This document shows, one piece after another, positions 7,419 through 16,023 of a stretch of 64,000 nucleotides of DNA. Source of the stretch: Rhizobium sp. BK251 (GTDB lineage Bacteria > Pseudomonadota > Alphaproteobacteria > Rhizobiales > Rhizobiaceae); NCBI RefSeq assembly GCF_004345245.1, contig NZ_SLUQ01000006.1, positions 456,691-520,690 on the forward strand, given 5' to 3'. Positions within the stretch are counted from its first letter, which is position 1. Every line of letters starts with the position of its first letter. The notes beneath the pieces are model-generated. The model did no database searches. It was not told the DNA's origin and worked only from the letters and a program-made list of their open reading frames with translations. The position numbers and the translations under genes were made by a program.

Positions 7419-8837
7419 TCAGATCAGCCTTGCGATGCGGCGCCCGAAATTCTCGGCGACGCTCTCGGATGGAATGTTCGTGAAGTTGAGAAGCAGGGCC
7501 TGCTCGCCATCGCCCCGCACCGTCCAATCCGTCAGTGCTTCGGCGTAAAGGCCCTCTTCCCGCATGCGCGCAACAAGCTGGCGATCCGATCCTTCGCCTT
7601 GCAGCCGCAGGATCAGATGCATGCCTCCCGGTGGAGAATCGATGCGCATCTGCTTGCCCAATGCATGTTCCAGGCCGGCTACCGTGGCGTTCCTTCTCTC
7701 CGCATAGAGCTTGCGCATCCGCTGGATATGACGGGCAAAATACCCCTCTGTTATGAAGGCTGCGACGACCTGCTGCGTCAATTCCGGGCTGCTTCCCGCA
7801 AAGACCTGCATGACTTCCTCAAACCGCGCGACCTGCGCTTCGGGCACGACAAGATAGGCAAGCCGCAGGCTTGGAAAAAGCACCTTGCTGAAAGTGCCCG
7901 CATAGAGCACGCGCCCATCCCTATCCAGGCTCTTCAGCGCTGGCAGCGGCCGACTGACATAGCGGTATTCCCCGTCGTAGTCGTCCTCGATGATCCAGAC
8001 ATTGTTGCGGGCCGCCCAGTCCAGCAGTTCCAGGCGGCGAGGCAGGGACAGAGACACGCAGAGTGGGCTTTGATGTGCAGGCGTGACCACTGCCGCGCGC
8101 GCTCGCGGCGCCAGCCTGATCCCTTCGGCGACGACCATGCCATCGCGGTCGACGGGTATCGCCGCCGGCGCAATATCCATATGCCCGAGCACGTCTCTCG
8201 TCGGCGGGTAACCGGGATTTTCCAGCCAGACGCGATCGCCAGCCTTCAGCAGGGCGTGGGCGATCAGCGAGATGGAATGGCGATATCCAGACGTCACGAA
8301 TATTTGGGATGGCGAGCAGTTGATGCCACGCGAAACCTGCAGATAGGCGGCGATCTGCGACCTCAGGGCCGGTAGTCCGTAGACGGCCGGATGAACCATG
8401 TCGGCCGGCTGCATGGCACGCGCACATCGTGCACCAAGGCGCGCCCAGATCTTTCGCGGAAAGGCGTCGAGCGCAGGCAACCCCATCTGGAAGGGCAAAA
8501 TCGAGTCGGGACGAAAACTTGTTCCAGCCAAGTTGCTGTCGGACGGCGGGACCGGCATTGATGCCGGCATTCGCGGTTTGAGGTCCGGCGAAACGATCGT
8601 GCCGGCCTGACCGCAGGCCTGAATGTAGCCCTCGGCGGCCAGCAGGGAATATGCTGCCTCGATCGTGCCCCTTGCCAGACCCAGTTCCCTGGTCAGCGCC
8701 CTTGCCGAAGGGATGCGGTCCCCCGGCATCAACACCCCGCTGGCAATCGCGCTGCGAAAGCGGTCATAGATCTGCCGGTAGAAAGGCTCGGCGGCCGCCG
8801 GATCCAATGGCGAGATATCGGGCTTCACGACGGTCAT
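7419..8837 (-). CDS. MocR/PdxR-family transcriptional regulator (GntR helix-turn-helix plus aminotransferase domain)
   Basis: 472 residues. Residues about 15-85 form a GntR winged helix (FYRQIYDRFRSAIASGVLMPGD, LGLARGTIEAAYSLLAAEGY). Residues about 110-470 form a fold type I aminotransferase domain with the PLP lysine in the GTFSKVLFPSLRLAYLV segment and the NPGYPPTRDVLG region. MocR proteins use PLP or an amino adduct as effector. The AhpD-like gene downstream and its nested repeat are the likely target. TCATGGTCTAG at 8834-8844 spans the regulator's start codon and matches the outer half-site of that repeat, suggesting autoregulation. Effector and physiological signal unknown. Confidence 0.9.
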   Translation of the reverse strand: MTVVKPDISPLDPAAAEPFYRQIYDRFRSAIASGVLMPGDRIPSARALTRELGLARGTIEAAYSLLAAEGYIQACGQAGTIVSPDLKPRMPASMPVPPSDSNLAGTSFRPDSILPFQMGLPALDAFPRKIWARLGARCARAMQPADMVHPAVYGLPALRSQIAAYLQVSRGINCSPSQIFVTSGYRHSISLIAHALLKAGDRVWLENPGYPPTRDVLGHMDIAPAAIPVDRDGMVVAEGIRLAPRARAAVVTPAHQSPLCVSLSLPRRLELLDWAARNNVWIIEDDYDGEYRYVSRPLPALKSLDRDGRVLYAGTFSKVLFPSLRLAYLVVPEAQVARFEEVMQVFAGSSPELTQQVVAAFITEGYFARHIQRMRKLYAERRNATVAGLEHALGKQMRIDSPPGGMHLILRLQGEGSDRQLVARMREEGLYAEALTDWTVRGDGEQALLLNFTNIPSESVAENFGRRIARLI

Positions 8838-8844
8838 GGTCTAG
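8834..8844. promoter_or_regulatory. Candidate MocR half-site overlapping the regulator start codon
   Basis: TCATGGTCTAG is the exact reverse complement of CTAGACCATGA at 7391-7401. The TGGTCTA core recurs at 7354-7360. It overlaps the regulator's ATG (8835-8837), consistent with autorepression. Confidence 0.45.
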
Positions 8845-9141
8845 TCATTTTCACAGAGGATCTAGAAATAGCTATGCCATAGTGATCGAGAGACAGCGCC
8901 AGTGCAAGGTTGCGCGACCATCGCGCCGAGGCGGCTTTCGATGAGCCTCCCGCGTTCGGTCCACTCGCGAATGCGCCGAGATCATTGACGATCATGGCTC
9001 AGTAGGAAGCACCTTTCATGGATCTAGGGCATAGGCCATCGCGGCGATAAAGTGATGGCCTGTCTCGCGCTTGGGACCGGGCCTCGCACGCCCAACGATT
9101 CATGACATCAGGCGTGGGCGATGAAACCAGGGACTAGATGG
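8845..9141. other. Intergenic region between MocR gene and azoreductase gene
   Basis: About 300 bases with no convincing gene on either strand. It contains GGATCTAG twice (8858-8865 and 9020-9027) and GCGATAAA (9044-9051), the reverse complement of the TTTATCGC half-site found upstream of the MFS and epoxide hydrolase genes. No terminator or clear promoter could be assigned. Confidence 0.4.
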
Positions 9142-9756
9142 ATGAAGAAGATCCTGCATGTCAGCTGCAGCCCCCGCGGGCAAGCGGCCGAGAGCTACCG
9201 GCTCTCTCAAAAGATTATCGCCTCCTTGTTGGCGAAGCACCCGGACACGACAGTGATCAACAGGACAGTCGGTGGCGGAGCCATACCGCATCTCGACGAA
9301 GATTACGCGATTTCGCAATCATCATCCGAAGACGTCTCCCGGAAGGGTTCCATGGCCCAGTCCGAGGAGTTGATCCGGGAGTTGGAGAGCGCGGATTTCG
9401 TGGTCATCAGCACGCCCATGCACAATCTGACCGTACCTTCCGCGCTGAAGGCATGGATCGATCACGTCGTCAGGGCTCGCCGGACGTTCAATGTCACCGC
9501 GGCGGGCAAAGTCGGCACGCTCCGCGACCGTCCGATCTTCGTTGCCATTAGCTCAGGCGGGCGATTTTCGGGGGAGCGGGCCCGCCAGCCGGATTTCCTG
9601 ACGCCCTACCTGAAGGCCATCCTCGGCACCATCGGACTGCACGACCTGACATTCTTTTCCGTCCAGGGGACAGGCGCCGGTCCGGCCGCCGTCGCGGAAA
9701 CAAGAGCCAGGACGGATCAGGAATTGCGCGCGCATTTCTCGATGCTCTGCGCCTGA
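9142..9756 (+). CDS. azoR: FMN-dependent NADH-azoreductase
   Basis: Flavodoxin-fold quinone/azo reductase of 204 residues. The FMN phosphate loop is HVSCSPRGQAAESYRLS, the isoalloxazine loop is STPMHNLTVPSALKAWIDHVVRARRTF, and the SSGGRFSG segment follows the AzoR pattern. It reduces quinones and azo compounds with NAD(P)H, a detoxification role. I start at ATG 9142 because homologues begin with MKKILHVSCSPRG; the frame is open to 9121. Monocistronic between intergenic stretches. A weak stem (AGCCC/GGGCT around 9760-9772) follows the stop. Confidence 0.88.
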   Translation: MKKILHVSCSPRGQAAESYRLSQKIIASLLAKHPDTTVINRTVGGGAIPHLDEDYAISQSSSEDVSRKGSMAQSEELIRELESADFVVISTPMHNLTVPSALKAWIDHVVRARRTFNVTAAGKVGTLRDRPIFVAISSGGRFSGERARQPDFLTPYLKAILGTIGLHDLTFFSVQGTGAGPAAVAETRARTDQELRAHFSMLCA

Positions 9757-9900
9757 GCCAGCCCTCGGGGCTCTGGCCTTAACGGGAGTAAAGCCCGCGA
9801 AAGAGTTCAAGTGCCGATACTGGGACGACTATCCCGGAACGCTGCCGACTGGTAATGCGCTGAGAAATCGAATGTCCGCGGAAAAAGAGAAAGCTGCCAG

Positions 9901-10482
9901 ATGACGATACGTTCAATCAAGACCATCGCAGTGTTCTGCGGATCGAACTTCGGCGCATCAGAGGAGTTCGCTGATGGAGCCAGGTCGCTCGGCCGGGCGT
10001 TGGGCGAAGCGGAAATAACGCTCGTCTATGGCGGCACGACAAAGGGCCTGATGGGCGTCGTCGCCGATGCCGTTCTTGAATCGGGCGGCAAGGCCCATGG
10101 CGTCATTACCGAAAGTCTCCATCGGCGCGGCCAGTCGCACGCGGGCCTGACCATGCATGAAATCGCACCAACCCTGCGCAGCCGGAAGGAGCGAATGGCA
10201 GAACTTGCCGATGCCTTCATCGCCCTTCCGGGCGGGATCGGAACCATCGAGGAGCTTATGGAAGTCTGGACCATGAACCAGCTGTCGGAGATCGACAAGC
10301 CGGTCGGTCTGTTGAACTCCGCCGGCTTTTTCACGGCATTTCTGGAGTTCATCGATCATATGGTCACCACAAAGTTCCTGCCGGCGGCGCATCGGCACTC
10401 GATCTCGGTGAATAGCGACGCGAGCGCCTTGATCGACCAGCTTCGCCGCTATGAACGCGTTGACGTTCCCAAATGGCTGTAG
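9901..10482 (+). CDS. LOG family protein (TIGR00730 type nucleoside monophosphate phosphoribohydrolase)
   Basis: 193-residue Rossmann-like enzyme with both LOG signatures: VYGGTTKGLMGVVADAV and LPGGIGTIEELMEVW. LOG proteins release free cytokinin bases from cytokinin ribotides or cleave other nucleoside monophosphates. The N-terminus IKTIAVFCGSNFG is typical. A plant-associated bacterium could use it in cytokinin metabolism, but many members are housekeeping. It stands alone, 144 bases after azoR, without an obvious shared promoter. Confidence 0.88.
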   Translation: MTIRSIKTIAVFCGSNFGASEEFADGARSLGRALGEAEITLVYGGTTKGLMGVVADAVLESGGKAHGVITESLHRRGQSHAGLTMHEIAPTLRSRKERMAELADAFIALPGGIGTIEELMEVWTMNQLSEIDKPVGLLNSAGFFTAFLEFIDHMVTTKFLPAAHRHSISVNSDASALIDQLRRYERVDVPKWL

Positions 10483-10695
10483 CGGTGAAATCTCGCAGCA
10501 CGCGATAGATGATGCCACGACCGGAATCTGATCGAGCGCTCGAAAGGCCCGTTTCCTCGCCGTAGGGCCGTCCTTCGCGCTCGAAGGTTGGCACGGCATG
10601 CGGGCGCCGCGCCAACTTTCTGGAGTTCAAAACTATCGGCTAGAACCCGCACGGCACCACTGGAGCCGGAAGGCCAGCCGCGCTACGGGTGTCGA

Positions 10696-11250
10696 TCAGG
10701 CCGTTGCCGCGGCCGGGCTTTCCGTGCCACTCGAAGAAACTGCCTCGGCAGCCAGCGCATGCCGCAACCGTTGCTCCTGTTCAGGGGAGAGCGAGGTGCG
10801 CAGCACGCTGGCGTGCTCGCCCTTGAAATCCTCCAGCACCTTCTCGGGTTGTATCTTGCGAATGAGAAGAAACAGCGCGGAACTGTTCACGGGGATCGTC
10901 TCCGCAAGCTTTTCGATGAGATTGTCGTCGATGCCGTAGTCGGACATGGAGCCGGCAAGTGCGCCTGATCCTGCGCCAATAGCCCCGCCGAGCACCATGC
11001 CTGCCAGCGGATTGAGAAACAGGAAGCCCACCAGCGTTCCCCACAAGGCACCCGACAGTCCGCCGCTTGCGGCCCCGGCCGCCGCAAGGTTTACGCTCTG
11101 CTTGAGGCGAACCTTGCCAGAACTGTCCCGGACAGCGACAACTGCATCTTCAAGATCTACGAGATATTCCTTCTCCAGTTGGACGAGACGATTGAGAATG
11201 GCGTCCGCCTTGTCGGGAGCGTCGAAACCAAGCACCACGAATTCTGACAT
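10696..11250 (-). CDS. DUF1269-type protein with glycine-rich membrane segment
   Basis: 184 residues; function unknown. The N-terminal 55 residues form a soluble alpha/beta region (VVLGFDAPDKADAILNRLV, LVDLEDAVVAVRD). Residues about 58-105 are a glycine-zipper-like hydrophobic stretch (SGGLSGALWGTLVGFLFL, LAGMVLGGAIGAGSG), which suggests a membrane-inserted hairpin. The C-terminal part is soluble and ends in an Ala/Ser-rich tail. This architecture matches DUF1269 family proteins often found among stress genes. Single gene, no operon partner. Confidence 0.8.
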   Translation of the reverse strand: MSEFVVLGFDAPDKADAILNRLVQLEKEYLVDLEDAVVAVRDSSGKVRLKQSVNLAAAGAASGGLSGALWGTLVGFLFLNPLAGMVLGGAIGAGSGALAGSMSDYGIDDNLIEKLAETIPVNSSALFLLIRKIQPEKVLEDFKGEHASVLRTSLSPEQEQRLRHALAAEAVSSSGTESPAAATA

Positions 11251-11501
11251 TGGGATTTCTCCGGATTGGATTGGGCTCGACCGGAGATAGCTTCCAAGTC
11301 GCTTTTGTCCATAGCCGATGAATTGATCCTTACGACGATTTCAGCGCAAGGCGCTGCCGAGGAAGAAGGTCGCCGCGTCTCCGATTCCGGATGCATTACG
11401 TGCGCTTGTTTCTCCAAGCAGGCCGCGTCTGTCCGCCTGCTGCAGCGGCGACGCCGTCATCGTGCACATGGTTCTGCAGAACGCTGCCGAGCATTCCCAG
11501 G

Positions 11502-12422
11502 TCAAGGGCTTTGCTCCTGAAGCGGGGCCTTCAGCACATCTGCGATATGATCGAGGACGACTCGTGTTTTTGGTGGCATCCGGCGCCCGAGGGGGATCAG
11601 CGCGTGCACCGGCGGACCGTCGACGTCCACCTCCGGCAGTACCTTCACCAGTTCACCGGACAGGACATTCGGATGGGCCACGCGGTCGAAGATCTGGGCG
11701 ATGCCGAGACCGTTCTTCGCTGCGTCGATCATCGACCGCCCATCGGACACGACGATGCTCGCATTCGGCGAGACCTCCGAAGTATGCGGCCCCTCGAAGA
11801 TCGTCCATGGCCGAAGCCGGCCCGATCCGGCCCGGAAAATAATGGCCTCCTGCACAAGAAGATCCCGAATGGATGCAATCGGCTCGCGCGCAGCAAGGTA
11901 GGCGGGAGAAGCGTAAAGGCCGAGCCGCAAATCGCAGAGCTTGCGCACCGTGATCTCGCCCTCCGACGGCAGCGAGCCGATACGCACCACGATGTCCCAT
12001 CCCTCGCCGACGGCATCCGACTGGCGGTCGGTCAAGGACAACTCGATGGTGACGAGCGGATATTTCCCACGGATCTCAGACAGGGTCGGAATGAAGAGCC
12101 CGCCTAGTCCGACCGGCGCATCGATGCGGACGCGGCCCGCCGGCTGCTCCCTTCGTGCCGCGAGCGCGATCTCCGCCTCGCTCAGCCCCTCCAGGGCGAC
12201 ACGCGCCGCCTCCAGATAGGTTTCCCCGTCCTCCGTCAGCCGGACCGCACGGGTCGTGCGTTGGAAGAGTTTGGTCCCAAGCCGCTGCTCCAGCCGTTGA
12301 ACCGCTTTGCCGACATTCGATTTGCCGGTCTCAAGCTGCTCGGCAGCGCGCGTGAAGCTCGCATGCTGCGCCACCGCGACGAAGGTGGCGATGTCATGGA
12401 TCGGCGGTGAAGTCAGCGCCAT
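11502..12422 (-). CDS. LysR-family transcriptional regulator
   Basis: 306 residues from ATG 12422, which has AAGGAG seven bases upstream; the frame extends to 12446 without a better signal. The N-terminal winged helix (FTRAAEQLETGKSNVGKAVQRL) is followed by the LysR effector domain (GRVRIDAPVGLGGLFIP, DIVVRIGSLPSEG). It diverges from the MFS exporter gene. Three rightward units downstream (MFS, epoxide hydrolase, GST) share one elaborate promoter element with two TTTRTCGC boxes 41 bases apart, so this LysR protein is the natural candidate regulator of all three. The effector may be a toxic electrophile or xenobiotic. Confidence 0.9.
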   Translation of the reverse strand: MALTSPPIHDIATFVAVAQHASFTRAAEQLETGKSNVGKAVQRLEQRLGTKLFQRTTRAVRLTEDGETYLEAARVALEGLSEAEIALAARREQPAGRVRIDAPVGLGGLFIPTLSEIRGKYPLVTIELSLTDRQSDAVGEGWDIVVRIGSLPSEGEITVRKLCDLRLGLYASPAYLAAREPIASIRDLLVQEAIIFRAGSGRLRPWTIFEGPHTSEVSPNASIVVSDGRSMIDAAKNGLGIAQIFDRVAHPNVLSGELVKVLPEVDVDGPPVHALIPLGRRMPPKTRVVLDHIADVLKAPLQEQSP

Positions 12423-12570
12423 TGTCGCTCCTTGATCTACAAGCACCCACGATCACGTCGATAGCACGGCGCCTCGGAGGCTGAAAGGAGCTGAGACGCA
12501 CGACAATGGGCCAGCAGCAATGGCTCTTTGTCGTATCGAGGTGGCTCCATACAAACCTCGGCCAGCAATA

Positions 12571-12619
12571 TTTGTCGCCCAATGGGATACAGACAATCGC
12601 GTGTTGTGGCGTTTATCGC
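12571..12619 (+). promoter_or_regulatory. Shared promoter element, copy 1 (upstream of MFS gene)
   Basis: TTTGTCGC at 12571, GGGATACAGA at 12584, TCGCG at 12597 and TTTATCGC at 12612. The two TTTRTCGC boxes are 41 bases apart, and ACAGA to TTTATC is 23 bases. The same spacing recurs in copies 2 and 3. The element ends about 70 bases before the MFS start. Confidence 0.65.
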
Positions 12620-12691
12620 CGCAAGGCGAAATCACACCTTGTCATGCGAAGCGGTCGGTCGGACCGCAGAACCATCTAAGAGGTTTTCATC

Positions 12692-14242
12692 ATGACAAGA
12701 AAATCCGGCATCCCTGCCAGTCAGGGGCAAATCTCCGTACTGCTGGCCGTTTGCCTGGCAGCGCTTGTGCTGCCGCTCAGTTTCTCCGGCGCTGCCATGG
12801 CGACCCATGCAATCGGCCAGGAACTCGGTGGCAGTACCGCAGCCAGGAACTGGATCACCAATTCCTTCATGCTGACCTTCGGCAGCTTCCTGATGACTGC
12901 GGGTGCGCTCTCCGATGTCTTCGGCCGCAAGCGCATCTTCCTTTCGGGCGTCACGCTCTTCGCCCTCGCTTCATTCGCCCTGAGTGTTGCCCCCTCGCTG
13001 GAAATCCTCAATGCCCTGCGCGCGGTCCAGGGACTTGCCGCTGCGGCCGCGCTTGCCGGTGGATCGGCGGCGCTCGCCCAGGAATTTGAGGGCCATGCCC
13101 GCACCCGCGCCTTCAGCATGATCGGCACCACCTTCGGCCTCGGCCTTGCCTTCGGCCCGATCCTCTCGGGCTTCCTCATCGAAAGCCTCGGCTGGCGGTC
13201 GATCTTTCTTTCCGGCACGCTGATTGGCGCTCTATCGCTGCTGATTGCCATCCCGCGCATGAGGGAATCGAAGAATCCCGATGCAGCCGGCTTCGACTGG
13301 TACGGCGCAGCGACATTCACCGCGATGCTTTCGTTGCTGACCTTCGCCCTGATCGAAGGCCCCGCAAATGACTGGACGAGCCTCTATGTCCTGGCGCTCC
13401 TTGTCGGCGCCGCCGCATCGCTTGCGGCTTTCGTCCTGCTGGAGAACCGTGTGCGGCAGCCACTGCTCGATCTCTCGCTCTTCCGCTATGCCCGTTTCGT
13501 CGGCGTACAGGTCCTGCCGATCGCCACGACCTATTCCTATGTCGTGCTTTTGATCCTGCTGCCGCTGCGCTTCGTCGGTATCGAGGGCTATAGCGAGATC
13601 GAAGCTGGCCTGCTGATGCTCGCCCTCTCGGCCCCGATGCTCGTCGTGCCGCTGCTTGCTGCAACGCTTGCCCGCCGAATTGCCGCCGGCACGCTTGCAG
13701 GCACCGGCCTGCTGATCGCTGCCGCCGGCCTCTTCTATCTGAGCCGCATCGAGATCGGCGCGCATGCTTCAGCGCTCGTCGCGCCGCTCCTGTTAATTGG
13801 CATCGGCGCCGGCATGCCCTGGGGTTTGATGGACGGTCTTTCCATCACCGTCGTTCCGAAGGAGCGCGCCGGCATGGCGACCGGCATCTTCAACACGACG
13901 AAGGTGGCCGGCGAGGGCATCACGCTCGCCATGGTCAATGCAATCCTTGCTGCTTTCGCCTCGTCAACCCTCCAGCACGCAATGCCGGATGGCCGAACGA
14001 CCGACGGGATCGGCGAAGCCGCCCGGCATCTTGCGACAGGCGATCTTTCCAGGGCCGCCGACCTGCTGCCGGGAATTGCGCCGAAGATCCTGGCAACGGC
14101 CTATGGCATCGCTTTCGACGCGTTGATCTATGTGCTGATCACCATCACGCTCCTCGCTGCCGCGGTCGTCTTTGGACTGCTCGGCAATGCAACGGCAGCG
14201 GACGAGGAGCAGGCGGAAACGCTCGGCTCGCCCGCAGAATGA
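12692..14242 (+). CDS. MFS drug exporter, DHA2 (EmrB/QacA) type
   Basis: 516-residue inner-membrane proton-drug antiporter. Length and hydrophobic periodicity fit a 14-helix DHA2 member. MFS motif A appears as GALSDVFGRKRIF in the first cytoplasmic loop, and AVQGLAAAAALAGGSAAL and GTTFGLGLAFGPILSGFL resemble motifs B and C. It should export toxic organic compounds. AGAGG lies upstream of ATG 12692. Divergent from the LysR gene and carries the first copy of the shared promoter element, linking it to the epoxide hydrolase and GST genes as a detoxification regulon. Confidence 0.9.
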   Translation: MTRKSGIPASQGQISVLLAVCLAALVLPLSFSGAAMATHAIGQELGGSTAARNWITNSFMLTFGSFLMTAGALSDVFGRKRIFLSGVTLFALASFALSVAPSLEILNALRAVQGLAAAAALAGGSAALAQEFEGHARTRAFSMIGTTFGLGLAFGPILSGFLIESLGWRSIFLSGTLIGALSLLIAIPRMRESKNPDAAGFDWYGAATFTAMLSLLTFALIEGPANDWTSLYVLALLVGAAASLAAFVLLENRVRQPLLDLSLFRYARFVGVQVLPIATTYSYVVLLILLPLRFVGIEGYSEIEAGLLMLALSAPMLVVPLLAATLARRIAAGTLAGTGLLIAAAGLFYLSRIEIGAHASALVAPLLLIGIGAGMPWGLMDGLSITVVPKERAGMATGIFNTTKVAGEGITLAMVNAILAAFASSTLQHAMPDGRTTDGIGEAARHLATGDLSRAADLLPGIAPKILATAYGIAFDALIYVLITITLLAAAVVFGLLGNATAADEEQAETLGSPAE

Positions 14243-14597
14243 TGAAATAGATCGCCCAGACAGCTGATGCACCGCCGGCAGCCAAGGCCGCGAAAGGTTG
14301 GGCCGCCCCCAGATCGGATGATCCTCCTCCGGAATCATCATCTGGGAGCGGCCCATCGGGCATCTTCCAATGGCTGGACTGGAAGCCATGATCCACATCC
14401 ACGCACGGGCGATAAAGTCAGCCAGCACCGACATGCTGTCTCCCCTGCCACAATAATCCATCAAGTACCTTTATCGCTCCGAGGGATACAGAGCGTCGCA
14501 TTGCCCGGCGTTTATCGCATCAACGTCCTAAGCCACATCTGTCCCAGAGTGCACGGCGGCCAACCGACTGCCGGCTCCGACAACAGAGGATGAAGAC
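14243..14597 (+). other. Intergenic region before epoxide hydrolase gene
   Basis: 355 bases without a convincing gene. An open frame on the minus strand has a Shine-Dalgarno-like GGGGAG before an ATG at 14434, but it runs antisense into the MFS gene and shows no family features. The region holds GCGATAAA at 14409-14416 and copy 2 of the shared promoter element (14470-14518). Confidence 0.5.
14470..14518 (+). promoter_or_regulatory. Shared promoter element, copy 2 (upstream of epoxide hydrolase gene)
   Basis: TTTATCGC at 14470, GGGATACAGA at 14483, TCGCA at 14496 and TTTATCGC at 14511. The boxes are 41 bases apart as in copy 1. Over the 45 bases from 14474 it matches copy 1 (from 12575) at 32 positions with no gap. 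Confidence 0.65.
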
Positions 14598-15874
14598 ATG
14601 TTTGGCTTGAATACAGGCTTCGGTTTCAACAGCGAGAGCGATCTGTCGCTTTCCCGCAGACAATTGATGCAGGCCGCAGCGCTGGTCGGCGTGGCGCTCG
14701 CACCGCTACCGAGTTTCGGCGCGTCCGCCTCCGACACCGAACTCGTGCCCTTCAAAATCAACGTCCCCCAAGCCGATCTGGACGACCTGAAACTGAGGCT
14801 TGCCCGGACCCGCTGGCCGGAGCGCGAAACAGTCTCTGACGCCTCCCAGGGCGCCCAGCTCGACAAGATCAAGGCCTTGGTGGAATACTGGCGTACTGCA
14901 TACGACTGGCGCCGTCTCGAGGCGCGGCTGAACGGCTATCCGCAGTTCAAGACCGAGATCGACGGCCTCGGCATCCACTTCCTGCACATCCGCTCGAAGC
15001 ATGAGGACGCCCTGCCGCTGATCATGACACATGGCTGGCCGGGTTCGATCGTCGAATTCCTTGAGGTGATTGAACCGCTCACCGATCCTGCCGCCCATGG
15101 CGGCAAGGCCGAGGACGCCTTCCATGTGGTGCTGCCATCGATCCCCGGCCACGGTTTCAGCGACAAGCCGGCCGAAAAGGGCTGGAATCGCACCCGCATC
15201 GCCCATGCATGGAACACGTTGATGCACCGCCTCGGCTATGACAGCTATGTCGCCCAGGGCGGCGATTGGGGCAGCGTCATCACCACCGAGATGGGCCTGC
15301 TGCGCGTCAACGGCCTAAGGGCCATGCACGTCAACCTGCCCTTCGTCTTCCCGAACCCCTTCCGGCCAATCCGACACCAGAAGAACAGGTCGCGATCGAT
15401 CAGGTGAAGCGCTTCGGTGGCGAAGGCTCGGCCTATTTCCAGATCCACGCCACGCGGCCGCAAACCATAGGCTATGCGCTCGCCGACTCGCCATCCGGCC
15501 AAGCCGCCTGGATCTACGAGAAGTTCGCCTCCTGGAGTGACAGCAACGGCAATCCCGAGAGCGTCCTTACCTACGACCAGATGCTTGACGACATCATGTT
15601 CTACTGGATCACCGACAGCGGCGCCTCCTCGGCCCGCATGTATGCCGAGAATGCCGATCTGACCTTCTTCTCGATCCCGGTCGACATTCCGACCGGCGTC
15701 TCGGTCTTCCCCGGCGAGATCTTCACGACGCCGAGATCTTGGTCGGAACGCACCTTCAGCAAGCTGGTCTACTGGAACCGGACGGCCAAGGGCGGCCACT
15801 TCGCCGCCTTCGAGCAACCGAAGATCTTCACGAACGAAGTGCGGGCTGCGTTTTCGAGCCTTCGACACAGATAG
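14598..15874 (+). pseudogene. Epoxide hydrolase, Tat-exported, broken by a single-base frameshift
   Basis: Alpha/beta-hydrolase of the microsomal epoxide hydrolase type with an EHN N-terminal domain. Residues 20-45 carry a Tat signal (SRRQLMQAAALVG). The oxyanion motif HGWPGSIVEF and nucleophile motif GGDWGSVITTEMG are in the first frame (14598-15407). The rest, including DQMLDDIMFYWIT and the catalytic histidine segment GGHFAAFEQP, continues in another frame to 15874. The two frames join if one C is restored to the CCC run at 15350-15352, giving FVFPEPLPANPTPEEQ, as expected for the family. Either the gene is inactivated, it slips at the C-run, or the sequence has an error. It carries copy 2 of the shared LysR-linked promoter element. 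Confidence 0.85.
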
Positions 15875-15912
15875 CACCGGCCCGCACACCACGAATGCAA
15901 TAACGGCTCACG

Positions 15913-15960
15913 ATTGTCTCCCGAGGAGCGACAGAGCATCGCGTCTCGCCGGATTTATCC
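15913..15960 (+). promoter_or_regulatory. Shared promoter element, copy 3 (upstream of GST gene)
   Basis: ATTGTCTC at 15913, ACAGAGCATCGCG at 15931 and TTTATCC at 15954. It is more divergent than copies 1 and 2, but the 41-base and 23-base internal spacings are exactly preserved. Confidence 0.55.
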
Positions 15961-16023
15961 GAAGAGAGCGACAGAATAGCCTCTCGTCATCGACATCAAC
16001 TTCCGCAAAAAGGAAACCAGATC

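Noticed and set aside
9758..9780. Stem AGCCC/GGGCT behind azoR as a terminator
   Set aside because: Five-base stem with flanking mismatches and no T-run; too weak to list as a terminator.
13964..14434. Minus-strand frame with GGGGAG before ATG 14434
   Set aside because: The Shine-Dalgarno is tempting, but the product turns low-complexity and runs antisense through the MFS gene; neighbouring frame changes look equally plausible. Not supported as a gene.
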